The notes: generated by a model from the sequence alone, not told the origin. A stretch of DNA of 64,000 bases from Solwaraspora sp. WMMA2056 (GCF_030345095.1 NZ_CP128360.1:3720001-3784000), one strand, 5' to 3'; shown: positions 9,563 through 18,928, counted from the stretch's first letter. A program made the numbers and translations.

Positions 9563-10201
9563 TCAGCCGACGCGCAGTGCTGCGGCCATCGGCGGTTGGC
9601 CGACCGGGTCGCCGGAGCGGCGCATCGCCCACAACGGCGGCCCGCCCGCCGGCAGGTGCGCGACCCGTACGACGCGGTAGCCGTGGTGTTCGTAGAACGC
9701 CCGCTGCCGTACGCTGCTCGCCTCGACCACCGCCGGCATCCCGATCCGGTCGAGCCGGGCATGATGCGCGGCCAGCAGCGTCGACCCGATCCCTTGGCGT
9801 CTCAGCCAGGGTGCCGCCGCCAGGAACGCCAGGTGGTGGTGCGGGCCGGTCGGTTCGAGGCGGCCGGCGGTGAACGTGTAGTGCGCGTACGGTCCGTGCC
9901 GGTCACCGCAGGACCGCAACCGGCGCCGCTGATGCTCCGCACCCAGCAGCCGGTCCGCCGGGTGCGGATACCAGATCGCCACCCCGTCGCAGTGCCCGAC
10001 CACATCGACGATCCCGTGCCGTACGCCGAACTCCAGCTCGGCGGTGAAGAACTGGTGCATCGTCAGATACCGCAGCGCGTGATCATTGATCAGCCACGCC
10101 ACCACCGGATCCACCACACACGCCTGCGCCAACAACTCCCCCAACGGCTCCACATCGGCGGCCGTCGCGGCCCGTACGGTCAGCACGGCCGCCACGTCCA
10201 C
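9563..10201 (-). CDS. GNAT family N-acetyltransferase
   Basis: A single-domain GCN5-related N-acetyltransferase of about 212 residues, expected to transfer an acetyl group from acetyl-CoA. The N terminus VRAATAADVEPLGELLAQA and the acetyl-CoA loop region WLRRQGIGSTLLAAHHARLD (motif A, Q/RxxGxG/A) are clear. EASSVRQRAFYEHHGYRVV is the late motif with the catalytic-type Tyr. The substrate cannot be predicted. Three GTG codons (10201, 10195, 10186) are possible starts; all overlap the end of the upstream minus-strand gene, so the two are probably translationally coupled. Confidence 0.8.
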   Translation of the reverse strand: MDVAAVLTVRAATAADVEPLGELLAQACVVDPVVAWLINDHALRYLTMHQFFTAELEFGVRHGIVDVVGHCDGVAIWYPHPADRLLGAEHQRRRLRSCGDRHGPYAHYTFTAGRLEPTGPHHHLAFLAAAPWLRRQGIGSTLLAAHHARLDRIGMPAVVEASSVRQRAFYEHHGYRVVRVAHLPAGGPPLWAMRRSGDPVGQPPMAAALRVG

Positions 10202-10602
10202 ACCAGGAACCGGTCGAACAACTCCGCCGCCGTCACGTCGGGCAGGTCGAACGCCGCCTCGGTCATCCGCTCCACCGCGTACGTCGCCAACGCGACCGGC
10301 CCGAACACCCCCGCCAACTCGACCCGCGCCACCGCACACGGCCACGCCTCGCCGCAGCCGGCACACGACCACGACGGCCGCACCGCCACATGACCACCGC
10401 TACCGCTGTCGGCCGCCGGGTCCGCACCGGAAACATCGCGGTACGCAGCACACCCGACCCGGTCGACCCGAGGTTGCCCGTCGTGGCGGACGACCAGCAC
10501 CCCACCACCGGCGGCGGCCAGGTCCCGCAACTGCTCTTTCACCGCGACCACCGCCGGCTCATCCGAGCACCACGTATCGACCCACGAAGCAGGCGTTTCC
10601 AA
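10180..10602 (-). CDS. Conserved hypothetical protein with a CxxC segment
   Basis: A 140-residue frame, probably starting at TTG 10602, which lacks a strong ribosome-binding site. It contains one short Cys cluster (SWSCAGCGEAWPC) that could bind metal. The C terminus is LPDVTAAELFDRFLVWTWRPC. I do not recognise a characterised family. It overlaps the GNAT gene start and is divergent from the XRE regulator at 10804. A minus-strand TTGACT hexamer at 10647-10652 with a weak AATCGA 17 bases downstream is a possible promoter. Confidence 0.55.
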   Translation of the reverse strand: METPASWVDTWCSDEPAVVAVKEQLRDLAAAGGGVLVVRHDGQPRVDRVGCAAYRDVSGADPAADSGSGGHVAVRPSWSCAGCGEAWPCAVARVELAGVFGPVALATYAVERMTEAAFDLPDVTAAELFDRFLVWTWRPC

Positions 10603-10803
10603 GGTCCAGCTGAAGCTTGTTCGTCGATTGCGTCGCTACTTCGCACAGTCAAGATCCTTTTGTATAGGCAACTTGTCGACACATCCACCCTGGACTCGGA
10701 ATCCTGGTTGGCGGAACATGTCTGGTGACCCCGTGTGCGGCGGGACGCCGATGCCGCCAACGCATTGGTCATCACGAGGGAAGCCGAGGGAAGTGAAGGG
10801 CTT

Positions 10804-11589
10804 GTGAGCGGTAGCGAGTATCTGATATCGGAGCTACGTCGAGTGCGTGAGTCGATGGGCCTTACCCAGGAGTCGTGGGGCGAGCGGGTCCACTTCTCCG
10901 CAAAGCACGTCGGCTCGATCGAACGCGGCGAGCGACCTGCCCTGCCCAACTACCTGGGCATGGTGGACAAGGTGTTCGGCACCACGTTCATGAAGTTCTA
11001 CCGAGAGTTCGTTGTCGGTGAACAGGACCCGGTCTGGTTTCGCGAGTTTGTGGACTATGAAGCTCGCGCCAGCATGATTCGGCTGTTCCAACCACTCGTG
11101 GTGCCGGGCCTGCTGCAGACGGAAGCGTACGCCCGAGCGTTGCTCGCCTCGTACGATGTCGTCGGTCCTCAACAGGATGCGGCTATCGCTACCCGGCTGG
11201 GCCGCCAGGAGATTCTCAACCGGGAGCCGGAGCCATGCCGCTTGGTGGCAGTGCTTGACGAGAACGTCCTGCACCGGGAGGTCGGCGATGCCGATGTGAT
11301 GCGGGAGCAGCTGAACGCGCTTGCTGTGGCTGCGACCCGACCAAACGTGATCATCCATGTGGTGCCGACCGCCACCGGGGCCTACCCTGGTCTCGACGGC
11401 CCGTTCGCTATCGCCACTGTGGAAGCGAGAGGGGTCGGATACGCGGAGGGTCGGCTGGGAGGCAAGGTAGTCGAGTCACCAGACGACGTCGCGGAGCTTG
11501 ATCGGGACTGGGAGTGCATCCGCGCGCATACTCATTCGAGCCGGCAAACCAGGGAACTAATCGTGAGGATGGCCGAGAAGTGGACATGA
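10804..11589 (+). CDS. XRE-family helix-turn-helix regulator with DUF5753 domain
   Basis: A 261-residue DNA-binding protein. Residues about 8-65 form an N-terminal HTH (ELRRVRESMGLTQESWGERV, then SAKHVGSIERGER). The rest is the DUF5753 domain found in actinobacterial XRE regulators (PLVVPGLLQTEAYARALLA, ATRLGRQEILNREPEPCRLVAVLDENVLHR). The GTG start at 10804 follows a GAAGGG ribosome-binding site; an earlier frame opening at 10735 has none. The stop overlaps the DUF397 gene by ATGA, the usual arrangement of this pair. These pairs typically affect morphology or metabolism; the target here is unknown. The AT-richer upstream region holds TGTATAGG at 10661, a possible -10. Confidence 0.9.
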   Translation: MSGSEYLISELRRVRESMGLTQESWGERVHFSAKHVGSIERGERPALPNYLGMVDKVFGTTFMKFYREFVVGEQDPVWFREFVDYEARASMIRLFQPLVVPGLLQTEAYARALLASYDVVGPQQDAAIATRLGRQEILNREPEPCRLVAVLDENVLHREVGDADVMREQLNALAVAATRPNVIIHVVPTATGAYPGLDGPFAIATVEARGVGYAEGRLGGKVVESPDDVAELDRDWECIRAHTHSSRQTRELIVRMAEKWT

Positions 11590-11765
11590 GCGGTGCCAAC
11601 TGGCACAAGTCAACCCGATCCGACACCACGGCTTGCCTAGAGGTGGCGGACAACATCCCAGGCCGGGTGTACGTGCGGGACACGAAGGACCGCGATGGCG
11701 GCACCCTTGCCTTCACGCCGGCCGTCTGGCGGTCGTTCATCACCAACGTACCCACCAAACACTGA
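11586..11765 (+). CDS. DUF397 domain protein
   Basis: A 59-residue protein covering one DUF397 domain: WHKSTRSDTTACLEVAD, VYVRDTKDRDGGTLAFTPAVWRSFI. The ATG overlaps the stop of the preceding XRE gene (ATGA). DUF397 proteins are small partners of XRE/DUF5753 regulators in actinomycetes and are thought to modulate them, possibly in a toxin-antitoxin-like manner. A much longer upstream frame is not needed because the domain begins at this ATG. Confidence 0.9.
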   Translation: MSGANWHKSTRSDTTACLEVADNIPGRVYVRDTKDRDGGTLAFTPAVWRSFITNVPTKH

Positions 11766-11799
11766 GCCAGCTGCAATAGGTGATCGGTTGTAGGTCTAA

Positions 11800-11839
11800 G
11801 GGAGTCCCGCCCATCGGTGACGGGCCGGGTGGGGCTCCC
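11800..11839. terminator. Terminator hairpin between DUF397 and the M48 protease
   Basis: Two 13-base arms (GGGAGTCCCGCCC at 11800 and GGGTGGGGCTCCC at 11827) pair along their whole length with two G-U pairs. The hairpin lies between two convergent genes and can act on both. Confidence 0.65.
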
Positions 11840-11874
11840 ACCTAGGACACGCCATGTCCGGCGGTGAGTGGTGG

Positions 11875-13854
11875 TCAGGCCGGCACCGGCAGCGGGGGGA
11901 GCGGGCTGTGCAGGATCAGGCAGATCGTCCGTAGCAACTCGACCTCCGGCACGGTCATCACCCCGTCGTGGCCGATCACCGCGACCGCCGCCGCCACCAG
12001 CCGGGACTTCTCCGCCGGGCGCAGCTCGTCGAGGACCGGCCAGACCGATTCCAGCTCCAGTACGCCGCCCGCAGGCGGGGTGAACCGGGCGGATGCCTGG
12101 GGCAGGGCGTGCGCGGCACCGGCGGCGAAGGCCTGCTGCGCGGCGGCCGGATCCGGGTGCCCGGCCTGGGCGAGCACGCTGAGCAGCGTCTGCACGGCCG
12201 GTTGGCTGGCGCGCAGCGTACGGCGTCCGTGGCCCGACCGCGACGATGGCCGCAGCGATTCGCGCAGCTCGTCGCCGACGAGCCGGGACAGGCAGTATTC
12301 GAAGACGCTGATCCGCCCGTCGGCCCGGATCAGGGTGGCCATCGCGTCGGCGAGCGCGTCGCGGTCGGCCGGTGACCGCTGCGCCAGCGCGGGAAAGGCG
12401 ATCTCCGCCAGCGGCAGCCGCAGCATCGGGTGCAGGCCGGCGGTGCGCGCACCGGCCTGCCAGGCGGCGTCGGCGAGCGCGGCGCCGTACCGCGCGGCGA
12501 CGGCGGCGTGCTGGCCGGTGCGGACCTGCGGGTCGGCCGACATCAGCAGGCCGAGGATCAACGGCCCCACCGTGTCCGGGTGGCGGGCCTGCTCAGCCAG
12601 CTCCGGCGGGATCCGGGCGAGCAGGTCGGCGGCGTGCTGGTAGGCGCTCGCCGGCGGTGCGCCGATCCGGTCGACCACCTGGGCCGGGTCCATCGGCACC
12701 CGGGCGTCGTCGGCGGGCAACGCGGCACCGGCGGGGCCGTCGGGTGTGCCGCCGGGGCCGTTGGGTGCACCGCCGGGGGTGCCGTTGAGTGTGCCGCCGG
12801 TCAGCCCGAGCGCCCGGTCCTCGGCCAGCCCGGACGGCGGTGCGGCGGCCCAGCGCCGCGCCAACGCCGACAACTCGGCCGGGTCGAAGCTCGGCTCCAA
12901 CGCCCGGATCCGGTCGACGATCGGCGGGTGGGTGGCGAACAGCGCCGACATCCGGGATCCGGAGCCGAAGAGCATGTGGCCGACCTCTTCGGACTTCGGG
13001 CTGGCCAGCGCCGACCCGGACGGCAGCCCGCCGATCTTCTTCAGCGCGCCGGCGAGCCCGGCGGTCTGCCGGGTGAACTGCACCGCCGAGGCGTCGGCGA
13101 GATACTCGCGCTGCCGCGACACCGACGCCTTGATCAGCCGGCCGACCAGCACACCGACGTACCCGGCGGCGACCATGGCGAGCCCGAGCAGCGGCAGCGG
13201 GTTGCCGCCCTTGTTGTCGCCGCGGGAGCGGCCGCCGCTGACGAATCCGGTGCGTAGCAGCCCGCGCCCGATCACCGCCAGGAACAGGATGCCGAACAGC
13301 AGCCCCATCAACCGGATGTTCAGCCGCATGTCGCCGTTGACCACGTGGCTGAACTCGTGGGCGATGACGCCCTGCAGTTCGTCGCGGTTGAGCCGTTCCA
13401 GGGTGCCCCGGGTGACCGCGATGGCCGCGTCGGAGGTCGACCAGCCGGCGGCGAACGCGTTGATCCCCTCCTCACGCGGCAGCAGGTAGATCTCCGGCAC
13501 CGGCACGCTCGACGCGATGGCGATCTCCTCCACCACGTTGCGCAGGCGGCGCAGCTGCGGATCGGTGGTGTCCGGTGGCACCGGCACGCCGCCGAGTTCC
13601 CGGGCGACCCGCCCGCCGCCGCCGCGCAGCGTGACGGTGCGCACCAGCGCCGCCAGGCCGATCACCGCGACGGTCGCCAGGCTGGTCACGACCAGCAGGC
13701 CGGCGAGCTGGGCCGGTGGCATCGACGCGGCGTCGAAGACGAGCACCGCGGCCAGGTCGACCACGGCGACGATGCCCACCACAGCGACGATGAACAGTGC
13801 GACCAGCCGGGCGGAGACCCGGCGGACCTGGCGTTGGCGTTCGAAGAAGTTCAT
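11875..13854 (-). CDS. M48 family (HtpX-like) membrane zinc metalloprotease
   Basis: A 659-residue membrane protease. Two N-terminal transmembrane helices (about residues 15-40 and 48-72) lead to the catalytic domain with the zinc motif HEFSH at 166-170 and GINAFAAGW, as in HtpX. A second hydrophobic pair follows (LNIRLMGLLFGILFLAV and a region near 230). The C-terminal 300 residues, after a Gly/Pro/Asn-rich linker with repeated GGxPNGP-like units (near residue 370), are an actinobacterial extension of unknown function. HtpX proteases degrade misfolded membrane proteins. The LemA gene ends 5 bases upstream, a conserved pairing. Confidence 0.92.
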   Translation of the reverse strand: MNFFERQRQVRRVSARLVALFIVAVVGIVAVVDLAAVLVFDAASMPPAQLAGLLVVTSLATVAVIGLAALVRTVTLRGGGGRVARELGGVPVPPDTTDPQLRRLRNVVEEIAIASSVPVPEIYLLPREEGINAFAAGWSTSDAAIAVTRGTLERLNRDELQGVIAHEFSHVVNGDMRLNIRLMGLLFGILFLAVIGRGLLRTGFVSGGRSRGDNKGGNPLPLLGLAMVAAGYVGVLVGRLIKASVSRQREYLADASAVQFTRQTAGLAGALKKIGGLPSGSALASPKSEEVGHMLFGSGSRMSALFATHPPIVDRIRALEPSFDPAELSALARRWAAAPPSGLAEDRALGLTGGTLNGTPGGAPNGPGGTPDGPAGAALPADDARVPMDPAQVVDRIGAPPASAYQHAADLLARIPPELAEQARHPDTVGPLILGLLMSADPQVRTGQHAAVAARYGAALADAAWQAGARTAGLHPMLRLPLAEIAFPALAQRSPADRDALADAMATLIRADGRISVFEYCLSRLVGDELRESLRPSSRSGHGRRTLRASQPAVQTLLSVLAQAGHPDPAAAQQAFAAGAAHALPQASARFTPPAGGVLELESVWPVLDELRPAEKSRLVAAAVAVIGHDGVMTVPEVELLRTICLILHSPLPPLPVPA

Positions 13855-13858
13855 CCGG

Positions 13859-14458
13859 TCAGAAGTTCACCTGGGGAGCCTGCCGCTGCTGCGGGTCGTC
13901 GACCTCGAACAGGGCGGCCGGGCCGAAGGAGAACATGTTCGCCACGATGCTGCCGGGGAAGCGTTCCCGCTTGTTGTTGTACGTCATGACCGCGTCGTTG
14001 TACGCCTGCCGGGCGAAGGCGACCCGGTTCTCCGTGGAGGTCAGCTCCTCGGTCAACTGCATCATGTTCTGGTTGGCCTTGAGGTCGGGGTACGCCTCGG
14101 AGAGGGCGAAGAGCCGGCCCAGGCTCTGGGTCAGCATGTTCTCCGCGCCGGCGAGCTGCTGCATGGCGGCCGGATCGCCCGGTTTACCGGTGGCGGCGCC
14201 CTGCGCCTGGACCGCGCCGCTGCGGGCGGCGATCACTGCTTCGAGCGCCTCGCGTTCATGCTTCATGTACCCCTTGGCGACCTCGACCAGGTTGGGGATG
14301 AGGTCGTGGCGCCGGGTCAGCTGGACGTCGATCTGGGCGAACCCGTTGCGGTACGCGTTCCGCGCGGTGACCAGGCCGTTGTACACCATCACGGCGTACC
14401 CGCCGAAAGCCACCACGATGATGGAAATCAGGCAGAAAAGTCCGATGACAAGTTCCAT
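13859..14458 (-). CDS. lemA: LemA family membrane protein
   Basis: A 199-residue protein with one N-terminal transmembrane helix (LVIGLFCLISIIVVAFGGYAV) and a long helical domain with LemA signatures: NAYRNGFAQIDVQLTRRHDLIPNL split over residues 34-57, and AYPDLKANQNMM. The ATG at 14458 follows a strong AGGAGG ribosome-binding site. LemA proteins are commonly encoded next to HtpX-type proteases, as here, and may assist membrane quality control; the biochemical role is not established. Confidence 0.93.
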   Translation of the reverse strand: MELVIGLFCLISIIVVAFGGYAVMVYNGLVTARNAYRNGFAQIDVQLTRRHDLIPNLVEVAKGYMKHEREALEAVIAARSGAVQAQGAATGKPGDPAAMQQLAGAENMLTQSLGRLFALSEAYPDLKANQNMMQLTEELTSTENRVAFARQAYNDAVMTYNNKRERFPGSIVANMFSFGPAALFEVDDPQQRQAPQVNF

Positions 14459-14559
14459 GTCCTCCTGCTCCCGCCGCGCCGGCACTGCCGCTGCCGCACC
14501 TGCTGCTGTTGCCCGCGAGCCTACGTCACCTGCACGAACGGTGATTTCCGCTGGTCGAC

Positions 14560-14715
14560 TCAGGTGCGGGTGCGGTTGCCGACGAATCCGAGAACCAGTG
14601 CCACCACCAGCGCCACCAGGCCGAGGACCAGCAGGAACCGCAGTGCCTCCAGCACCGCGCCGAGGACCAGCAGGACCACCGCGACGACCGCGACGGCGAT
14701 GAGCAGAGAACGCAT
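14560..14715 (-). CDS. Small hydrophobic membrane protein
   Basis: A 51-residue protein starting MRSLLIAVAVVAVVLLVLG after a good GGAGG ribosome-binding site. It consists almost wholly of one or two transmembrane helices and ends GFVGNRTRT. No characterised family is recognised. It is monocistronic, 101 bases upstream of lemA on the same strand. Confidence 0.65.
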   Translation of the reverse strand: MRSLLIAVAVVAVVLLVLGAVLEALRFLLVLGLVALVVALVLGFVGNRTRT

Positions 14716-14826
14716 GGTGACCTCCGGGTAGCGGGACCGTCCGTCGGTCAACCTTCCCCATCCACGGCAGGTCGAATCCTCCCGGCAGCGGGCAGCCGGC
14801 CTCTTGGTACGGGGTCCGGGGCGGCC

Positions 14827-16596
14827 TCAGCCGACGGCCGCCGGCGAGCGGGCCAGCACCGTGAAGCCGTCCTCCCGCCAGCGTTGCGCGCTGGCCCGCC
14901 GCCGGACCTTGCCGCTGGTCGTCTTCGGGACCTGGCCCTTGCGGACCAGGCCGACCGTGGCGATGTCCAGGCCGAACTCCTCGGCCAGGGCCGCGCGGAC
15001 CGAGGCCAGGATCGCCGGGTACGCCGGACCGCCGAGGTAGCGTTCCAACTCGCAGAGGACCACCACCGGGCCGCTGCCGTCCGGCTCGGTGCCGAACACG
15101 ACCGTGCCGCCGGGGCGCAGCGCCGGATGGGCACACTCCGCCGCGTACTCCACATCCTGCGGGCAGTGGTTCACCCCACGCTGGATGATCATGTCCTTGA
15201 CCCGGCCGACCAGGTACAACGTACTGTCGATCTTGACGCCGAGATCGCCGGTACGGACGAACCGTCGCCGGTCGTCCGCCGGCCCGGGGCGAAACGTCGC
15301 GGCCGAGCGCTCCGGCTGGCCCCAGTAACCGCCCGCCACCCCCGGCCCGGTGACCCAGACCTCGCCGACCGTCCCCGGCGGGCACGGCGTCAGCCGGTCA
15401 GGATCGACGATCACCGACTCGGTGTCGACCACGTCGGTCCCGCAGCCGACCAGCACGGTGACCGCATCATCGTCGCCCGGTGGCACCGCCACGCCGTCGC
15501 GCCGCAGCCGGTCGGCGCAGACCCGCAGCAGGCGCGGCGGCCGCCGATAGTCACCCACCGTCACCGACAGGGTCGCTTCGGCCAGGCCGTACCCGGGGAC
15601 CACCGCCGACGGACGCAGCCCCCAGTCGCGCAACGCCGACGTGAACGCGGCGACGGTGCTGTGCCGCACCGGCTCGGCACCGTTGACCGCCAGCCGCAGG
15701 CTGGACAGGTCGAGCCGGCGGTCACTGCGGCCACTGGCCCGCGCCGCCAGGTCGAAGGCGAAGTTCGGTGCCATCGTCAGGCAGGCCCGCGCCCGGTCGA
15801 TCATCTCCAGCCAGAGCACCGGCCGGCGGGCGAACGCCGCCGGGGTGGTCAGATGCAGCGTCATCCCGGCGTGCACCGCGCCGAACAGCATCCCGATCAG
15901 GCCCAGATCGTGAAACAGCGGCAGCCAGGACACCGCCGCCTCGCCCTCGGCCGCCGACGTCTTCGCCGCCAGCGCCCGGACGTTGGCGACCAGGTTGTCG
16001 TGGCTGAGCATCACCCCGCTGGGGGTCCGGGTCGAACCGGAGGTGTACTGCAGCACCGCCAGGTCCGCGCCGCCCGCGCGCACCGCCACCCCGGCCGGGT
16101 CCACCGCCGCCGGCAGCTCACCGGCCGTGATCAGCACCGGTCCGGACCCGTCGCGGTACGCCGGGGCCAGCGCGTCCGCCACGAACCCGGCCTGATCCTC
16201 GGCGAGCACCACGACATCGGGTGCGCAGTCGCGGTGGATCTCCTGCAGCCGTTGGCTGAACACCCGGGCCGTGCGGGCGGTCAGCACGCTCGGCGGATAG
16301 AACGGTACGGCGACCACTCCGGCCAGCAGGCACGCGTACACGCTGACCACGTAGTCCAGCCCGTTGGGCAGCATGATCAGCACGAACCGGGGCCGGTCGC
16401 CCGTACCCGCCGCCGGCAGCACCCGGGCCAGCGCGGCCGCCCGCCCGGCCAGCTCGGCGTAGGTCACCGTCGACCACCGGCCGTCACCAATGGTGAACTC
16501 GACGGCGTGCCGGGCACCGTGCCGGCGCGCCCGGTCCAGCAGGTCACCGGCCAGGGTGTGGGTCGGCCGCGCCTCGGCGACCACAGGTGTACGCAC
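14827..16596 (-). CDS. Fatty acyl-AMP ligase (FAAL)
   Basis: A 589-residue member of the ANL adenylating superfamily with FAAL features. It activates a fatty acid as acyl-AMP and passes it to a carrier protein. Key segments are YTSGSTRTPSGVMLSHDN (P-loop), SWLPLFHDLGLIG and VPGYGLAEATLSV (both FAAL-like), RRFVRTGDLGVK and the C-terminal catalytic-Lys region VPKTTSGKVRRR. GTG at 16596 follows GAGGGAG. It is the first gene on the cluster's left flank and is divergent from a P450. The window's second carrier protein (55675-55965) is a plausible partner, and the chain could end up as a polyketide starter or on a sugar. Ordinary acyl-CoA ligase activity is the alternative. Confidence 0.87.
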   Translation of the reverse strand: MRTPVVAEARPTHTLAGDLLDRARRHGARHAVEFTIGDGRWSTVTYAELAGRAAALARVLPAAGTGDRPRFVLIMLPNGLDYVVSVYACLLAGVVAVPFYPPSVLTARTARVFSQRLQEIHRDCAPDVVVLAEDQAGFVADALAPAYRDGSGPVLITAGELPAAVDPAGVAVRAGGADLAVLQYTSGSTRTPSGVMLSHDNLVANVRALAAKTSAAEGEAAVSWLPLFHDLGLIGMLFGAVHAGMTLHLTTPAAFARRPVLWLEMIDRARACLTMAPNFAFDLAARASGRSDRRLDLSSLRLAVNGAEPVRHSTVAAFTSALRDWGLRPSAVVPGYGLAEATLSVTVGDYRRPPRLLRVCADRLRRDGVAVPPGDDDAVTVLVGCGTDVVDTESVIVDPDRLTPCPPGTVGEVWVTGPGVAGGYWGQPERSAATFRPGPADDRRRFVRTGDLGVKIDSTLYLVGRVKDMIIQRGVNHCPQDVEYAAECAHPALRPGGTVVFGTEPDGSGPVVVLCELERYLGGPAYPAILASVRAALAEEFGLDIATVGLVRKGQVPKTTSGKVRRRASAQRWREDGFTVLARSPAAVG

Positions 16597-16725
16597 GGCG
16601 GATCTCCCTCGCACTCGACCGACGGGCCTGCATGCACCATCCCGGTCGGATCTCGAGGGCGGCGCGACGGCGACTGGTGGCGACGCCCGCAGCGGACTCG
16701 ACCGGGCAGCCGCGCGGCGCACCCC

Positions 16726-16750
16726 GAGCCGGACTGGACCGGCCCTGGGG
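16726..16750 (+). promoter_or_regulatory. Candidate SARP box before P450 (copy 1)
   Basis: GAGCCGGACTGGACCGGCC lies 47 bases before the P450 start. TGGACCG and TGGGGCG are spaced 11 bases apart, the spacing of SARP heptamer repeats. Similar words occur in four other intergenic regions before cluster genes. A GATAGG sequence about 11 bases downstream could be the -10. The rest of 16597-16796 has no gene. Confidence 0.45.
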
Positions 16751-16796
16751 CGTGGCCGGTTGCGATAGGGGCCACCGGCACCCAGGAGGCCCCGCC

Positions 16797-17951
16797 GTGA
16801 CCACGACAGCCGCGGCCGACTCGTTCGGCCCGCTCCCGGCCCTGGTCGATCTCACCGACCCGGCACCGGTGGTACGGGTGTCCACCCCCACCGGCGATCA
16901 GGTCTGGGTGGTCACCGACCTGCGGCTCGGCCGGGCGGTGCTGGGCGACGCGAGGTTCAGCCGGGCCGCGGCGGCCGCCGCCGGCGCGCCCCGGGTCAAC
17001 ACCGCCAACCCGGCACCGAGCTCGATGATGAGCATGGACGGTGCCGCCCACGCCCGACTCCGCCGGCAGGTCAGCGCGGCCTTCGGGCCGCGCCGCGTCG
17101 ACGCCGACGCCGTACGGGTGCGGCGGCTCACCGACGAACTGCTGGACGCCATGATCGCGGCCGGCCCGCCGGCCGACCTGATGGCGGCGGTGGCGGTGCC
17201 GCTGCCGGTCGCCGTCATCGGTGACCTGCTCGGCGTACCGGCCGCCGACCGGCCGCAGGTGCAGCAGTGGGCCGGTGTGCTGTTCGACGTGACCGCCACC
17301 GGCGCCCGGGACAAGGCCCGACGGGCGTTCACGCTGTACGCGTACATGTCACGGCTGATCGACAAGCGTCGGGCGCAACCCGGCGACGACCTGCTCACCG
17401 GGCTGATCACCGCCCACGACGCCGGGGCGCTGACCCGTACCGAACTGGTCGACCTCGCGTTGGCGGTGCTGACCGCCGGCTACGAGACCACCGTCGGGCA
17501 GTTCGGCCTCGGCGTGCTGGCCCACCTGCTGGATCCGGCGGCGCTCGGCACCGCCCCCGACGAGACCCGGGTGGCCGCCGTCGTGGAGGAGCACCTGCGC
17601 CGACTGCCGGCCACCCCGATGACCTTCCCGCGCGTGGCGCTGGCCGACGTCGCGCTCGGGCCGGTCACGGTCCGCGCCGGTGAGGCCGTCGTGGTGTCCA
17701 TCCTGCACGCCAACCGGGACACCGCCGGCGACGGCCCGCCCGCCGGTACGGGTGCCCGCGCGCATCTGACCTTCGGCCACGGTGCCCACTACTGCCTGGG
17801 CGCCGCCCTGGCCCGTACTCAGCTGCGGATCGCGCTGCACCGGCTGCTGCACCGGGTGCCCGGGCTGCGGCTGGCCGACGGTCCCGATCCGGTCCGCTGG
17901 TGGACCGGGCTGGCCACCCGGGGCCCGGCCCAGCTGCTGGTCACCTGGTGA
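16797..17951 (+). CDS. Cytochrome P450
   Basis: A 384-residue soluble bacterial P450. The heme loop is FGHGAHYCLGAALAR with the proximal Cys ligand. The I-helix oxygen-activating segment is TAGYETTVGQ. The K-helix ExxR is present as EEHLRR. GTG at 16797 follows AGGAGG. The sequence differs from the tandem P450 pair at 22.8-25.2 kb. Its probable job is hydroxylation or oxidative coupling of the polyketide or its acyl or sugar group; the position is not predictable. It stands alone on the plus strand and is divergent from the FAAL gene, so both may be controlled together. Confidence 0.93.
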   Translation: MTTTAAADSFGPLPALVDLTDPAPVVRVSTPTGDQVWVVTDLRLGRAVLGDARFSRAAAAAAGAPRVNTANPAPSSMMSMDGAAHARLRRQVSAAFGPRRVDADAVRVRRLTDELLDAMIAAGPPADLMAAVAVPLPVAVIGDLLGVPAADRPQVQQWAGVLFDVTATGARDKARRAFTLYAYMSRLIDKRRAQPGDDLLTGLITAHDAGALTRTELVDLALAVLTAGYETTVGQFGLGVLAHLLDPAALGTAPDETRVAAVVEEHLRRLPATPMTFPRVALADVALGPVTVRAGEAVVVSILHANRDTAGDGPPAGTGARAHLTFGHGAHYCLGAALARTQLRIALHRLLHRVPGLRLADGPDPVRWWTGLATRGPAQLLVTW

Positions 17952-17998
17952 GGCGCTGGCGGCCGGTCACCTGAGGAGGCTGCACCCGGTGAGGCCGG

Positions 17999-18928
17999 TC
18001 ACCCGGTGGTGCCCAGCCGGGGGAACAGCCGCAGCGCGTTGTCCCGCTCGATCGCCGCGCGGGCCGCCGGATCCAGCGCCGCGAGTTGCCGGTCGATGGC
18101 CCGACCACCGGCGGCGACCACCGGCTCCGGTGCCGCCGACCAGTCGGTGCCGTACAGGATCCGGTCCGGCCCGACGGCGGCGAGCAGGCTGGGCAGGCCG
18201 GACGGGGCGGTCAGCGCCAGGTCGTAGTGGAACCGGCCGAGCGCCGAGCGCACCCGCGCGGCGGGTACGTCGTAGAACGCCTCGCCGAGCGCGGCGACCC
18301 GGCTCGCCGCGTACGGCAGGAAGCCGCCGCCGTGGGCCAGGATGAAACTGATGTCGGGGTAGCGGTCCAGCGCCTCGGTCCAGATCAGACTGATCGCCGC
18401 CCGGGTGGTGTCGAGCAGGAAATCGGCCAGCACCGGCGGTACGCCGTCGACCGGTCCGCCGGGCAGCGTCATCGGGTGCACCAGGACCACCGCCCGGCGG
18501 CGGTTCAGCTCGGCCAGCACCGGGTCGTAGAGCGGCGCACCCAGGTAGGCGTCGCCGGCGTGCGCGATCAGCACCACCCCGTCGGCCCGCAACGTGTCGA
18601 AGGCGTACGCCACCTCGTCCAACGCCGCGTCGACGTACGGCATCGGCAGCGCGGCCAGCAGCCCGAACCGTCCCGGGTGCGCGGCGACGAACTCGGCGAC
18701 CGCCTCGTTGGCGGCCCGGTTGAACCGCGCCGCCACCTGGACGTCACTGAACAATCCGGCCGGGATCGGGTTGGACACCAGCGCCACGTCGATCCGGTTG
18801 TCCGCCAGCACCTGCCAGGTCTGCGGCAGCGACCAGGGCAGGGTGAAGGTGGCACCGTGCTCGCGCATCAGCCGGGCGATGGCCGGCAGAATCGCGTGAT
18901 GGTGCACGTCGACGCGCCCGGCGCTCAT
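17999..18928 (-). CDS. Amidohydrolase-2 family (ACMSD-like) metal-dependent hydrolase/decarboxylase
   Basis: A 309-residue TIM-barrel protein. The metal motif VDVHHH occurs at residues 6-11, a second His at SFILAHGGGFLPY and an Asp at ILYGTDWS. These fit the amidohydrolase-2 group, which includes ACMSD and 6-methylsalicylate- or resorcylate-type decarboxylases. In an aromatic polyketide cluster, decarboxylation of an aryl acid is an attractive role, but hydrolysis of an ester, lactone or amide is also possible. The ATG overlaps the stop of the upstream phosphotransferase-like gene by ATGA, so the two are co-translated. It is the last gene of a five-gene minus-strand operon (25237 to 17999). 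Confidence 0.86.
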   Translation of the reverse strand: MSAGRVDVHHHAILPAIARLMREHGATFTLPWSLPQTWQVLADNRIDVALVSNPIPAGLFSDVQVAARFNRAANEAVAEFVAAHPGRFGLLAALPMPYVDAALDEVAYAFDTLRADGVVLIAHAGDAYLGAPLYDPVLAELNRRRAVVLVHPMTLPGGPVDGVPPVLADFLLDTTRAAISLIWTEALDRYPDISFILAHGGGFLPYAASRVAALGEAFYDVPAARVRSALGRFHYDLALTAPSGLPSLLAAVGPDRILYGTDWSAAPEPVVAAGGRAIDRQLAALDPAARAAIERDNALRLFPRLGTTG